A stretch of 64,000 nt of DNA from a virus: IMG/VR virus record IMGVR_UViG_3300009149_000032, positions 1 through 64,000 of that record; one strand, given 5' to 3'. How positions within the stretch are numbered: the first letter of the stretch is position 1; each line of letters opens with the position of its first letter. The notes under the pieces are model-generated. The model saw nothing but the letters and a program-made list of their open reading frames with translations. It searched no databases and was not told the DNA's origin. A program made the position numbers and the translations under genes. Below, in pieces: positions 41,892-49,326 of the stretch.

Positions 41892-42540
41892 ATTTATCTA
41901 CGTATCCGGTGGTAGGAACGCCACTGGTGCTGTCAAGGGTGCGCTTGTAAAGATCCCCGGTCTTGATTACTTTGAACCTGCCAAGAAGAACAAAGGTGAT
42001 TGGAGAAAGTTTAACAAGCATATGCCTGCAAGACATATCAAACGAGCAATCTCTGCAGATGTTTGGAACAAGTCATTCAAGTTTACCTTTGTGCGTAACA
42101 CATACAGTTGGGTTGTATCCTCATTCTTCTTCTGGGTAAAGATCGGTATGCGACCTATGCCTAAGAATAAAATTATGACAATGGATGATTTCAAGTTCGC
42201 TGTGAAGTATTACAGATCTCCTCAGGGTAGAAGACATGATGAGTGTTCAGACATACGCTCACAGCATTCATTCATCTGTAGTAAGGATGGATATATTCTT
42301 TTGGACTTCGTAGGTCACTTCGAGAACCTCCAGAAAGATTTCGATGAGATATGTACCCACATTGAAATCAAACCGATCCCTCTGACTGTACAGAACTCTT
42401 CTGCTGCGTCTCAACATAAGAAACACTCGACGGGTATTCATTGGAGTGAACACTACAAGAGTAATGCAAATGCTCAAGACTATATCTATAAACATTGGAA
42501 GAGAGATATAGACGCATTCAAATTTAAGTTGGAGAAGTAA
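41866..42540 (+). CDS. Sulfotransferase family protein (copy 2)
   Basis: The 224-residue protein follows the carbohydrate sulfotransferase pattern. The N-terminal loop 'FIYVSGGRNATGAVKGAL' (near 10-27) is divergent from the usual PKTGTTS form, the 3'-phosphate site is 'FTFVRNTYSWVVSSFFFW' (near 69-86), and a late 'DFVGHFENLQKDFDEIC' (near 145-161) is typical of family 2. It is not closely similar to copy 1. It would add a second sulfate or act on another acceptor. Starts after GGAG. Confidence 0.65.
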   Translation: MAMVSKSHKFIYVSGGRNATGAVKGALVKIPGLDYFEPAKKNKGDWRKFNKHMPARHIKRAISADVWNKSFKFTFVRNTYSWVVSSFFFWVKIGMRPMPKNKIMTMDDFKFAVKYYRSPQGRRHDECSDIRSQHSFICSKDGYILLDFVGHFENLQKDFDEICTHIEIKPIPLTVQNSSAASQHKKHSTGIHWSEHYKSNANAQDYIYKHWKRDIDAFKFKLEK

Positions 42541-43127
42541 TGGCAAAGATATTTTTAGATCTCGGTGTCCATAATGGGCAGACATTAGAGATGGGTATCA
42601 AAACTTATCCTCACTTCGATAGGTTCATTGGAATCGAACCTGTAACATCATTATGTGAAAAAGCTATTGGTAGATGTAGTGCATATAAAGATAAGAACAT
42701 AAAGGTTTATAATATAGCTTTGGATAGTCTGAGTGTTCTGAAAAAGACGATAACATTTTATGAGGATACAAGCAAAGGTAATCATCAACTAGGTTCCTCA
42801 CTCTTCTCGGACAAGACTATGAGAACTAATAAGAAAGTGGAAGTAATGTGTTGGGATGTGAATCATTTCTTTAGAACCAACTTCAAGGATAATGATCAGG
42901 TCGTAATGAAGATTGACGTTGAAGGTGCTGAATACAGGATCTTTGATGCACTGATTACCTCAGGACTCCTCAAGAAGCACGTTATAAAAATCTTTGCTGA
43001 GTGGCACTGGAACAAAGTACCCTCAATAAGCAAGGATGAACACAACAGAATTCTTATTGCCCTCAACAAATTAGGCTATAACCTCAAAGGTAAGAGCAAG
43101 TTAGATGAATTTTATAATGGATTTTAA
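42540..43127 (+). CDS. FkbM-family methyltransferase (copy 1)
   Basis: The 195-residue protein has FkbM-type motifs: 'FLDLGVHNGQT' (5-15), 'RFIGIEPVTSLC' (near 28-39) and 'VVMKIDVEGAEYRIFDAL' (near 120-137). FkbM enzymes O-methylate sugars or related hydroxyls. The ATG shares one base with the preceding stop. It closes the 30958-43127 glycan run; a new promoter follows directly. Confidence 0.75.
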   Translation: MAKIFLDLGVHNGQTLEMGIKTYPHFDRFIGIEPVTSLCEKAIGRCSAYKDKNIKVYNIALDSLSVLKKTITFYEDTSKGNHQLGSSLFSDKTMRTNKKVEVMCWDVNHFFRTNFKDNDQVVMKIDVEGAEYRIFDALITSGLLKKHVIKIFAEWHWNKVPSISKDEHNRILIALNKLGYNLKGKSKLDEFYNGF

Positions 43128-43149
43128 CACAATAAAATCTTAAAAACCC

Positions 43150-43178
43150 TTGACAATCCCGCCAGATTCAGATATAAT
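43150..43178 (+). promoter_or_regulatory. Perfect-consensus promoter
   Basis: TTGACA (43150-43155) and TATAAT (43173-43178) are separated by 17 bases in the short gap after the FkbM gene. It opens the RNA ligase/PARP block. Confidence 0.88.
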
Positions 43179-43206
43179 ATAGCAATTAACCTTTATGGGA
43201 GATGAT

Positions 43207-43464
43207 ATGCAAATACGTTGCTATAGGTTCTGGATAACATTACTACCTCTATTCCTCGTGCTTGTACTGGCATTGTCTGCTCTCGGTGGTCATGCCGTGT
43301 ATCAATATGGGTATTTCTCCGGTAGACAAAGGGGATATCCAGAAGGTTGGTTTGACAGGCATATGCGAGATGATTTTGCTAAGAAGATTTTCTGTGGTCA
43401 GTATTGGAAGTATGTAGAATCGCTTTGTCACTCTGACCAAGTTAGGAGAGAAGAGAAATGGTAA
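43207..43464 (+). CDS. Small membrane protein
   Basis: The 85-residue protein has one strong hydrophobic segment near the N-terminus (about residues 8-28, rich in Leu and Val) and a charged, aromatic C-terminal part. ATG 43207 is chosen because GGGAG lies five bases upstream; an ATG at 43195 has no ribosome site. It overlaps the RNA ligase start by seven bases. Function is unknown; an inner-membrane position is inferred. Confidence 0.6.
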   Translation: MQIRCYRFWITLLPLFLVLVLALSALGGHAVYQYGYFSGRQRGYPEGWFDRHMRDDFAKKIFCGQYWKYVESLCHSDQVRREEKW

Positions 43465-44501
43465 TCGAATTCAAAAAGTATAGTTCAATTGAAAATGTCA
43501 GTCGTACTAAAACTATTAATGCTATCACTGAGCAAGGTCTTAATGACGCTCACACAGTTTGGACAGTATCCGAAAAGATTCACTGTTCAAACTTCTCACT
43601 CTACATAACCTCATCCGAAATCAAAGCAGCAAAGAGATCAAGTTTCCTCGGCGTTGGTCAGAACTTCTTCAACTTCGAAGATGTTCTCGACGAGCATCTT
43701 GATCGGTTGAAACTTCTTTTCGTATTCACTACAGAACTATATGACATTGAACCTGACAAGTTGGAGATAATTCTCTACGGAGAACTCTTCGGAGGTACGT
43801 ATCCACACGATGATGTTGCGCCTGTAGCAGGAGCAACAAAGGTACAGAGGGGTGTATACTATTCCCCATTCAATACTTTCTATGCGTTTGATATGAAAGT
43901 GAATGGTGGAATCATTAATATAGAAGTCTTTGAAGAGTTGATGGAGCAGGTTGGTTTCATCCATGCAAAGAGTCTTTTCAGAGGTATACTTGAAGAATGT
44001 CTCGCATACCCTAACGAATTCCAAACAACCCTCCCGGCAGCATTCGGACTCCCAAAGATTGAGAATAACATTTGCGAGGGAGTTGTAATCAAACCCATAG
44101 TCGCAAAGTATTTCGGATCTGGTAGTCGTGTGATTCTCAAGAATAAGAATGAGAAGTTCGCAGAGATTGCAAACGAGAGCAGACCTAAGAAGGAAAGGGT
44201 TCCAGTTGATATCTCTATGTCTGAAGAGGAAGACGCTCTCTACCAGACTGCTCTTGCTTACGTGACTAAGAATAGACTCTGTAATGTTATCTCAAAGATA
44301 GGAGAGATTACAGATAAGATGTTTGGTAAGTTGCAGGGAATGTTTATGAAGGATGTAATGGAAGACTTTAGAAAGGATCATGGAGAAGCGTGGGATGCTC
44401 TTGAGAAGAAGAGAGCAAAAGTTATTCAGGTCAATCTTAATAATCACGTTAAGGAATTGGTTCGTGAAAACTTCCTTGACATTATTGACGGAACATTTTA
44501 G
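43458..44501 (+). CDS. rnlB: RNA ligase 2 (Rnl2-type)
   Basis: The 347-residue protein aligns in pattern with T4 Rnl2: 'FKKYSSIEN' at the start, motif I 'SEKIHCSNFSL' with nucleotidyl Lys40, 'ILYGELFGG' (near 105), 'EGVVIKP' (near 210) and 'ILKNKNEKFAE' (near 227). The C-terminal helical domain includes 'NRLCNVISKIGEI', almost as in T4. It seals nicks in double-stranded RNA or RNA-DNA hybrids, probably repairing RNAs cut by host defences. Motif I has HC where T4 has HG. Confidence 0.9.
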   Translation: MVIEFKKYSSIENVSRTKTINAITEQGLNDAHTVWTVSEKIHCSNFSLYITSSEIKAAKRSSFLGVGQNFFNFEDVLDEHLDRLKLLFVFTTELYDIEPDKLEIILYGELFGGTYPHDDVAPVAGATKVQRGVYYSPFNTFYAFDMKVNGGIINIEVFEELMEQVGFIHAKSLFRGILEECLAYPNEFQTTLPAAFGLPKIENNICEGVVIKPIVAKYFGSGSRVILKNKNEKFAEIANESRPKKERVPVDISMSEEEDALYQTALAYVTKNRLCNVISKIGEITDKMFGKLQGMFMKDVMEDFRKDHGEAWDALEKKRAKVIQVNLNNHVKELVRENFLDIIDGTF

Positions 44502-44510
44502 GAGAACCAA

Positions 44511-44873
44511 GTGGACAAATTTGGATGGGTGATATCAACGCTTTTCGTATTTATAGTTATGTCGTGTTGTGGTGCTATGTTTTACGAGACATATTATCCC
44601 GACCCAGTTGTGGGAAGTAATCAGTATATTGAAGTATATGCAAATGATAATCATCTAGGCACAGTTGGTTATGTCAAAAATATATCATGCAAGCAGATCA
44701 GAGTTAAATGTATTTCGATAGGTAAAGGAGAATTCACCGAGTGGATTAAAGTTCTCGAACCAAATAAGACAATAACAACAACTGTAAAATCTAGTTATGG
44801 ATATTACATATACAATCTTGAAGGTATAGAACTTTCATACCTTCATGCAACCAAAGGGGAAAGAAATGAATGA
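44511..44873 (+). CDS. Small membrane-anchored protein
   Basis: The 120-residue protein has an N-terminal hydrophobic segment (about 5-23) containing CC, followed by a polar beta-rich domain without recognised family. It starts at GTG, seven bases after AGGAG. An anchored or periplasmic/extracytoplasmic location is likely. A lipoprotein is possible but the lipobox is poor. Confidence 0.55.
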   Translation: MDKFGWVISTLFVFIVMSCCGAMFYETYYPDPVVGSNQYIEVYANDNHLGTVGYVKNISCKQIRVKCISIGKGEFTEWIKVLEPNKTITTTVKSSYGYYIYNLEGIELSYLHATKGERNE

Positions 44874-45183
44874 AGCAGAAGTAGTTGTTAAAGAAGTTAC
44901 TGAGGAAGAGGAAGAAGAAAAGAATCGTAACGATCCTCTTCGTGACCGTATGGGATTTTATAATCTCTGTCGCTCAAGAAACAAACCTTCGAAGGGTGAA
45001 CTAAAGCAGATTGTTTTCCCTAAGATGGAGAAGGATGAACCGACTGGAGACTATATCAAACGTGCTGAGAAGGAACTTGGTGTAAAGATTTCTTCTGTAG
45101 GTCTTATGAAGAAACCTAAAAGAAATGCTCCCTGTCCTTGTAAGTCCGGGGAGAAGTCTAAGAAATGTTGCTACAGGGGATAA
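44866..45183 (+). CDS. SEC-C motif protein
   Basis: The 105-residue product ends in a SEC-C zinc motif, 'APCPCKSGEKSKKCC' (about 90-104), as found at the C-terminus of SecA and in many standalone proteins. The N-terminus holds a run of glutamates. ATG 44866 (AAGGGG upstream) is preferred over an upstream in-frame codon. The motif binds zinc and may mediate protein or ribosome contacts; its role in a phage is unknown. Confidence 0.6.
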   Translation: MNEAEVVVKEVTEEEEEEKNRNDPLRDRMGFYNLCRSRNKPSKGELKQIVFPKMEKDEPTGDYIKRAEKELGVKISSVGLMKKPKRNAPCPCKSGEKSKKCCYRG

Positions 45184-45184
45184 A

Positions 45185-45514
45185 ATGATTCGCAAGCAAA
45201 CGGTATATACAGAAACGGTTGGTGAAGGTGAGGAGATGGAAATCCGTATGGTCACAGCAGACGAAGCGATTGATATCGAAGATTCAAGTATGTTCGCCGG
45301 TCATGCGCTCATAGGAATCCAAACTCCTCAAGGTACAATTGAACAACCGATTCGTTTCGGAATCTTTGGTGCAGTTGATATTCGAGATGCATTTGCTAAG
45401 TTCGAAGAGGCAAGAGCAACGGAAGCACCGAAGGAAGCAAAGAAGATTGTCGATGCTATAAAAGAGCAGTTTGAAGCAGAGCAGAAAAAGATCTTGGTTC
45501 CCGGCAGGAGATAA
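45185..45514 (+). CDS. Unknown small protein
   Basis: The 109-residue protein starts at ATG 45185 behind AGGGG, just after the SEC-C gene stop. It has a beta-rich first half and a charged helical C-terminal half (Glu/Ala/Lys-rich). No family is recognised. It lies directly before the PARP gene. Confidence 0.55.
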   Translation: MIRKQTVYTETVGEGEEMEIRMVTADEAIDIEDSSMFAGHALIGIQTPQGTIEQPIRFGIFGAVDIRDAFAKFEEARATEAPKEAKKIVDAIKEQFEAEQKKILVPGRR

Positions 45515-45517
45515 AGA

Positions 45518-46825
45518 ATGTCAGATATTGTTCTTGATAAAATGTTTGTTTGTACTGACTCAGGGTATGGAAAAATTGGTCACAATAAATATTGGTCTGT
45601 AAAAGTTTTCACCGATGGTAGAATGGAAACCGAGTACGGAAGAGTTGGAGATCCCGGAGCAAGTACAACAAAGGATTTTGGTAATGAAGCTACAGCATTG
45701 AAGAAAGCAAATCAGTTAATCAAGAAAAAAGAAAAAGGTAAAGCGAGGAAGGATGGGAAGGGAAGAGACTCGCAGTACAAAGAGGTAGAGATTATCGGAA
45801 AGGTTTCGTCTTCTAATGGAGCGAAGTCCGTAGGCAGATCAGCTTGGAAGACAATCGCCAAAGGTGATACTGAAGTTGAATCCCTTATCTCACTTCTCGA
45901 CAGAGAGAATATTCATAACATTACCAGTGGTACAACTCTGACATACGATGAGCATACAGGACTCTTCTCTACTCCTCTGGGAGTTGTAGGACAGAATAGT
46001 ATCGACTCAGCCAGAGTTGTGCTTTCAAAAATGAAAGACTTGGTAGAGAAAAAGAAATTTGGTAAGGAGGGTGATAAGATTGCCGAAGAGTTCATGATGA
46101 TCATCCCCCAGAATATAGGTAGGAGAAAAAGACCAACACTTCAAACAATCTGTCCTACTCTTGATAAGTTAGAAGAACATAATTCGATTCTAGATTCACT
46201 TCAAGCTAGTCTTGATATTGTATTGACTCCTAAAGATACTCCTGATGATAAGGATGAGGTGGAAGACTTTGGCGTAACACTGTCTCTTATGAATGATAAA
46301 AAAGAATTTGATAGGCTTGTTAAGTTCTACGGAAGCACTAAGAGATCACAACACGTTTGTCACCACCTTTCGATGCAAAGAATTTTCTCTGTTGAACACA
46401 AAGATATGAATAAACAATTTGAAATCAAAGGTGAGAATATAGGAAATGTTCAAGAGCTTTGGCACGGAACCAGAATTGGTAATATACTTTCAATCCTTGC
46501 AAAGGGAATGCATATCCCACCTTCGTCTGCCTCGCATTGCACTGGAAGACTCTATGGAGATGGTCTTTATTTTAGTGATCAGTCAACCAAGAGTCTAAAT
46601 TATTCTTATGGATACTGGTCAGGCAATAGAAACAATCACTGCTTTATGTTTCTATTCGATGTGGCAATGGGGAAATCTTATACACCGTCTGGAGGTATAA
46701 AAAGTATTCCAAGCGGATATGATTCTTGCTTCGCAAAAGCAGGGAATTCTGGGGTAAGAAACAACGAAATGATTGTATATAAATCGTTTCAATGCCGCCC
46801 GAAATATCTTATAGAATTTAAATAA
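45518..46825 (+). CDS. WGR-domain poly(ADP-ribose) polymerase-like protein
   Basis: The 435-residue protein has an N-terminal WGR domain (about 20-85; 'YWSVKVFTDGRMETEYGRVG'), a helical linker, and a C-terminal PARP catalytic domain (about 300-435). The H-Y-E triad appears intact: His in 'LWHGTRIGNIL' (near 316), Tyr in 'GDGLYFSDQSTKS' (near 350) and Glu in 'NNEMIVYKSFQCRPKYLIEF' (near 416). WGR domains sense DNA breaks in eukaryotic PARP1-3. It would transfer ADP-ribose from NAD to protein or nucleic acid. Zinc fingers and BRCT are absent, as in small PARP2-like enzymes. Starts after AGGAG. Confidence 0.88.
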   Translation: MSDIVLDKMFVCTDSGYGKIGHNKYWSVKVFTDGRMETEYGRVGDPGASTTKDFGNEATALKKANQLIKKKEKGKARKDGKGRDSQYKEVEIIGKVSSSNGAKSVGRSAWKTIAKGDTEVESLISLLDRENIHNITSGTTLTYDEHTGLFSTPLGVVGQNSIDSARVVLSKMKDLVEKKKFGKEGDKIAEEFMMIIPQNIGRRKRPTLQTICPTLDKLEEHNSILDSLQASLDIVLTPKDTPDDKDEVEDFGVTLSLMNDKKEFDRLVKFYGSTKRSQHVCHHLSMQRIFSVEHKDMNKQFEIKGENIGNVQELWHGTRIGNILSILAKGMHIPPSSASHCTGRLYGDGLYFSDQSTKSLNYSYGYWSGNRNNHCFMFLFDVAMGKSYTPSGGIKSIPSGYDSCFAKAGNSGVRNNEMIVYKSFQCRPKYLIEFK

Positions 46826-46829
46826 ACTC

Positions 46830-46858
46830 TTGACATTCTTATAAGGATCAGTTATAAT
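46830..46858 (+). promoter_or_regulatory. Perfect-consensus promoter
   Basis: TTGACA (46830-46835) and TATAAT (46853-46858) are separated by 17 bases immediately after the PARP stop. The ATG overlapping the -10 cannot be used from this transcript, which leaves a leader of about 90 bases. Confidence 0.85.
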
Positions 46859-46952
46859 GTATGTAATACTTGATAGATATTATAAACCGAGGATGGTTCA
46901 TAACTTTTTCAGCATTGAACCTTATCCACCAGAAGACACGAAGGAGAATCAA

Positions 46953-47444
46953 ATGGGACTTGGACTTGAATCACTGAAGAACATTGTTAACAAAGAGGTT
47001 GCTTTGAAGATTGCAATGGAAGAACAATTCACAGCATATGATATCACTAAAGCGATTCGTGAGTATATCAAATATGATTTTGCCCACGACGATAGTAGAG
47101 ACTTTGTTCACGCTCTTCTTGACGATAAAGATGGTGTCCTTGTCAAGAACAGTTATGTTAAGACTTCTATGAGACTTCCAACTGGTGTACATGCATTTGT
47201 ATTTCATGACGAATTCACAGACCCAGAAGATTATGTTGCTAACATGAAAGTTGATAATACTTACACTCCTGACTCCACCCTCGCTGCAGACTCACAAGTC
47301 TGTATTGATAACTTGAGAGAAGACTTTGATGACCTCCGCAACATCGCTTTAGAAGTAGTCTCTTGTTATCGTAACGATAGCCTAGAGGAACTTTCAGAAT
47401 CAATCAAGGATCTTGAAAGCACATTGAAGAATATTTGTAATTAA
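46953..47444 (+). CDS. Unknown protein
   Basis: The 163-residue protein has no recognised family. It is acidic, helical at both ends, with a central beta-rich stretch ('RLPTGVHAFVFHDEF'). ATG 46953 follows AAGGAG with six-base spacing. A longer in-frame reading from 46857 would begin inside the -10 box of the promoter. It sits between the PARP and DNA ligase genes. Confidence 0.65.
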   Translation: MGLGLESLKNIVNKEVALKIAMEEQFTAYDITKAIREYIKYDFAHDDSRDFVHALLDDKDGVLVKNSYVKTSMRLPTGVHAFVFHDEFTDPEDYVANMKVDNTYTPDSTLAADSQVCIDNLREDFDDLRNIALEVVSCYRNDSLEELSESIKDLESTLKNICN

Positions 47445-47467
47445 TTTTTGATGAACACAGGGAGAGT

Positions 47468-48607
47468 ATGATGACAAAGACATTTCCAAAGTTGTATAAG
47501 AAATCCTCCACTGGAAAGATTTCTGAGTGGGAACTTATCGTTGAAGAATCTAATAAAGGTTCTGGTGTAATTAAAATCACCCACGGTTATTCTGACGGTA
47601 AGAAACAGGAAGACCTTAAAGTGATTGAAGAAGGTAAGAACGCCGGGAAAGAGAACGAGACTACAGCACTTGAACAGGCAATTGCGCAAGCAGAGAGTAA
47701 GTATAAGAAACAACTCGACAAGGGATACGTCGATTCGATGGATGATGTTGACAAAGTTCTTTATCTTCCTATGCTTGCACACTCCTATGATAAGCGTGGT
47801 AAGGATATTAAGTTCCCTTGTATCGCTCAGAGAAAGTTTGATGGAGTCCGTTGTCTTGCTACTGTTGAGAATGGTAAGGTAGTTCTTAAATCTCGCAAAG
47901 GAAAAGTGTTCCCTCATATGGAACATCTTCACGATCAAGTCAAGACTCTTATTGAATCCACCACCGGAGAACTTATCCTTGATGGTGAACTTTACTCAGA
48001 GACATTGACCTTCCAGAGAACTGTAGGTCTTGTCAAGAGAGTTACCTTGAAGGAAGGTGATGAAGGGGATTCAAGACAGATCATGTTCCGTCTTTACGAT
48101 TGCATCTTCCCAGATAATCCTACCGCTGCTTTCATGACTCGCTACAACTTCCTTGACAATCTTCTCAAGCGTAGAACAAACTTCGCTCACCTCAAGTTGA
48201 CTGAGAACTTCACTGTCAGAGATGAGAAAGCAATGAAAGAGCTTCACGATGTATTTGTTCAAGAGGGGCACGAGGGGATTATTTTAAGAAATATCAAAGG
48301 TATTTATGGAGTTAACAAACGCTCCAAGGATCTCCAGAAGTATAAACATTTTCTCGATGACGAGTTTGAAGTGGTTTCGTTTACCGAAGGAGTGGGTCGA
48401 GCCAAGGGAACAGTTATTTGGACGTGCAAAACTAAAGAAGATAAAGAGTTTAATGTTAGACCTAGAGGAACCGAACAAGAGCGAAGAAATTGGTTTGAAA
48501 ATGGAGAGAAATATATAGGAAAAATGATCACTGTGAGGTATTTTGAAATGACAGATGATAATATTCCTCGCTTCCCAGTCGGTTTAGTTTTTCGAGATTA
48601 TGAATAA
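47468..48607 (+). CDS. ATP-dependent DNA ligase with WGR-like N-terminal domain
   Basis: The 379-residue protein has a WGR-like N-terminal domain (about 8-88; 'WELIVEE', 'IKITHGYSDGKKQ', 'GKNAGKENETT.LEQA'). A nucleotidyltransferase core follows with motif I 'RKFDGVR' (Lys123), 'LDGELY' (near 167), 'EGIILRN' (near 268) and 'LQKYK' (near 288), then an OB domain. It seals nicks in duplex DNA using ATP. The N-terminal domain probably helps locate nicks. Two adjacent ATGs behind GGGAG make the exact start uncertain by one codon. Confidence 0.85.
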   Translation: MMTKTFPKLYKKSSTGKISEWELIVEESNKGSGVIKITHGYSDGKKQEDLKVIEEGKNAGKENETTALEQAIAQAESKYKKQLDKGYVDSMDDVDKVLYLPMLAHSYDKRGKDIKFPCIAQRKFDGVRCLATVENGKVVLKSRKGKVFPHMEHLHDQVKTLIESTTGELILDGELYSETLTFQRTVGLVKRVTLKEGDEGDSRQIMFRLYDCIFPDNPTAAFMTRYNFLDNLLKRRTNFAHLKLTENFTVRDEKAMKELHDVFVQEGHEGIILRNIKGIYGVNKRSKDLQKYKHFLDDEFEVVSFTEGVGRAKGTVIWTCKTKEDKEFNVRPRGTEQERRNWFENGEKYIGKMITVRYFEMTDDNIPRFPVGLVFRDYE

Positions 48608-48657
48608 AGTTAATAATTTCTAATGATTATACCCTAAATATTGTAAAGGAGATTACA

Positions 48658-49326
48658 ATGTTAAAGGTGTGTAAAAAGTGTAACATGAAAAAAGATTTCT
48701 CTGAGTTTAACAAAGATAAGACACGAAAAGACGGACTGTTCCCGTATTGTAAAGAATGTAAAAGTATTTCGGATAGAGAGTCTTATAAGAAACATCGAGA
48801 ATCTCGTTCAAAGAGTTCTATGGAATACTATTATGAACATAAGAATGATGAAGAATATAAAGAATATCGAAGAGAGGCAGTTAAGAGATATTATAAAACT
48901 GATAAAGGTAAACTATATAAAAAAGAATATAGATCCACAGAAGAATATAAAAAGAAGCATCGTGAATATATGAGGGGTTATTTAAATAAACGATATCGTG
49001 AAGATATTAGATTTCGTTTAAACATTTTAATGGGTAATAATATTCTCAAAGCTCTTAAAAAGAATAAGGGTGGAAGACATTGGGAAAGTTTGGTCGGCTA
49101 TACTATTGATGAGTTAAAATCTCATTTAGAGAGTATGTTTACAGATGAAATGAATTGGGAAAATCATGGTAGAGTTTGGCATATTGATCATATAAAACCA
49201 AAGTCGTGGTTTAAATTTAATTCAAATGAAGACGAAGAGTTTCAACAATGTTGGTCCCTAGATAATTTACAACCTCTTCTTACTGAGGATAATCTTAGAA
49301 AAAATAATAAGTGGATAGGAGAATAA
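48658..49326 (+). CDS. HNH endonuclease (probable homing type)
   Basis: The 222-residue protein has an N-terminal zinc-finger-like pair (CKKC near 5-8, CKEC near 31-34), a Lys/Tyr/Glu-rich helical middle, and an HNH core 'WHIDHIKP' (near 173-180) with a later 'NLQPL..EDNLRKNNK'. It probably cuts DNA to promote its own spread. Its codons are visibly more A/T-ending than those of the flanking genes, and it sits as a free-standing insert between DNA ligase and the next gene, consistent with recent arrival. Confidence 0.75.
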   Translation: MLKVCKKCNMKKDFSEFNKDKTRKDGLFPYCKECKSISDRESYKKHRESRSKSSMEYYYEHKNDEEYKEYRREAVKRYYKTDKGKLYKKEYRSTEEYKKKHREYMRGYLNKRYREDIRFRLNILMGNNILKALKKNKGGRHWESLVGYTIDELKSHLESMFTDEMNWENHGRVWHIDHIKPKSWFKFNSNEDEEFQQCWSLDNLQPLLTEDNLRKNNKWIGE

